Below the pieces are notes generated by a model. The model saw only the letters and a list, made by a program, of their open reading frames with translations. It searched no databases and had not been told where the DNA came from. Source: an uncultured Acetatifactor sp. (lineage in GTDB: Bacteria; Bacillota; Clostridia; Lachnospirales; Lachnospiraceae). From it: a DNA stretch of 64,000 nt. Both the position numbers and the translations under genes were made by a program. The DNA lies in the NCBI GenBank assembly GCA_947625475.1, contig CANQOL010000015.1:1-64000 (forward strand), read 5' to 3'. Below, in pieces: positions 63,930 to 64,000 of the stretch (position 1 is its first letter; each line of letters starts with the position of its first letter).

Positions 63930-64000
63930 ACGAAAATTATATTTCCTTTTTGTAAGCAGTATTATGTTTGTCTTTACGATAGTATTTTTCCTGCTGGCAT
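63913..64000 (+). CDS. Sensor histidine kinase, N-terminal part (cut by the window end)
   Basis: The first 29 residues, MLKNLKRKLYFLFVSSIMFV then a continued hydrophobic stretch, form the first membrane span expected of a sensor kinase. The ATG overlaps the response regulator gene, the usual coupling of RR and HK. The rest is outside the window. Confidence 0.8.
   Translation, partial: MLKNLKRKLYFLFVSSIMFVFTIVFFLLA

Overview
The window looks like a chromosomal segment of a spore-forming, Gram-positive anaerobe of the class Clostridia, most likely a Lachnospiraceae. The evidence is a Spo0A-type C-terminal domain, an uninterrupted SigK, a SpoVB/MurJ-type flippase, RqcH, DUF4317 and DUF5685 proteins, and the Firmicute rimP-nusA-rnpM-ylxQ-infB-rbfA block. 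The core (about 14-47 kb) is GC-rich with strongly biased codons. The two flanks (about 1-11.6 kb and 47.7-64 kb) are clearly AT-richer, as expected for transferred surface-polysaccharide and mobile DNA.

Region 1 (1-14 kb) is one leftward operon-like run. Two tyrosine recombinases come first. The second ends in a TAGTG overlap with the first of two GlfT2-like glycosyltransferases. Then come a left-handed beta-helix acyltransferase and a polysialyltransferase-like protein, both carrying the same ILEI/FAM3-like C-terminal domain. After these are KdsB, a NeuA-like cytidylyltransferase, a cupin, KdsA, a second NeuA-like paralogue and a KdsC-type phosphatase. This is most of a CMP-Kdo (or close Kdo analogue) pathway in a Gram-positive genome. 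The locus also has a (TCTG)n microsatellite next to a leftward promoter-like sequence, G9 and G8 tracts inside two genes, and a recombination-core-like inverted repeat beside a promoter-like sequence that points away from the operon. Together these suggest a phase-variable, Kdo-containing surface glycan. This is the best candidate for an undescribed system here.

Region 2 (14-47.6 kb) is core genome: rqcH, an AEC transporter, a flippase, glgA, a Spo0A-C protein without receiver, ptsI, DUF4317, a zinc-ribbon/DUF5685/DnaJ operon, pnp and rpsO, an SH3b-NlpC/P60 hydrolase with a consensus promoter and a WalR-like box, a Na/Pi cotransporter, then ribF, truB, nrnA, rbfA, infB, ylxQ, rnpM, nusA, rimP, sigK, hemW, lepA, degV and a HAD hydrolase.

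Region 3 (47.6-64 kb) is a patchwork of accessory DNA: a decayed GNAT toxin with its antitoxin, a sensor kinase broken by an in-frame stop, a solute-binding lipoprotein paired with a hybrid sensor kinase, and a mobilizable element with a serine recombinase, an HTH protein, an oriT-like cluster of inverted repeats, MobC and a relaxase. It ends with an XRE regulator and a Vex/Vnc-like module (ABC ATPase, two FtsX permeases, lipoprotein, response regulator and the start of its kinase). Its two divergent promoters share a TTTTTCGA element.
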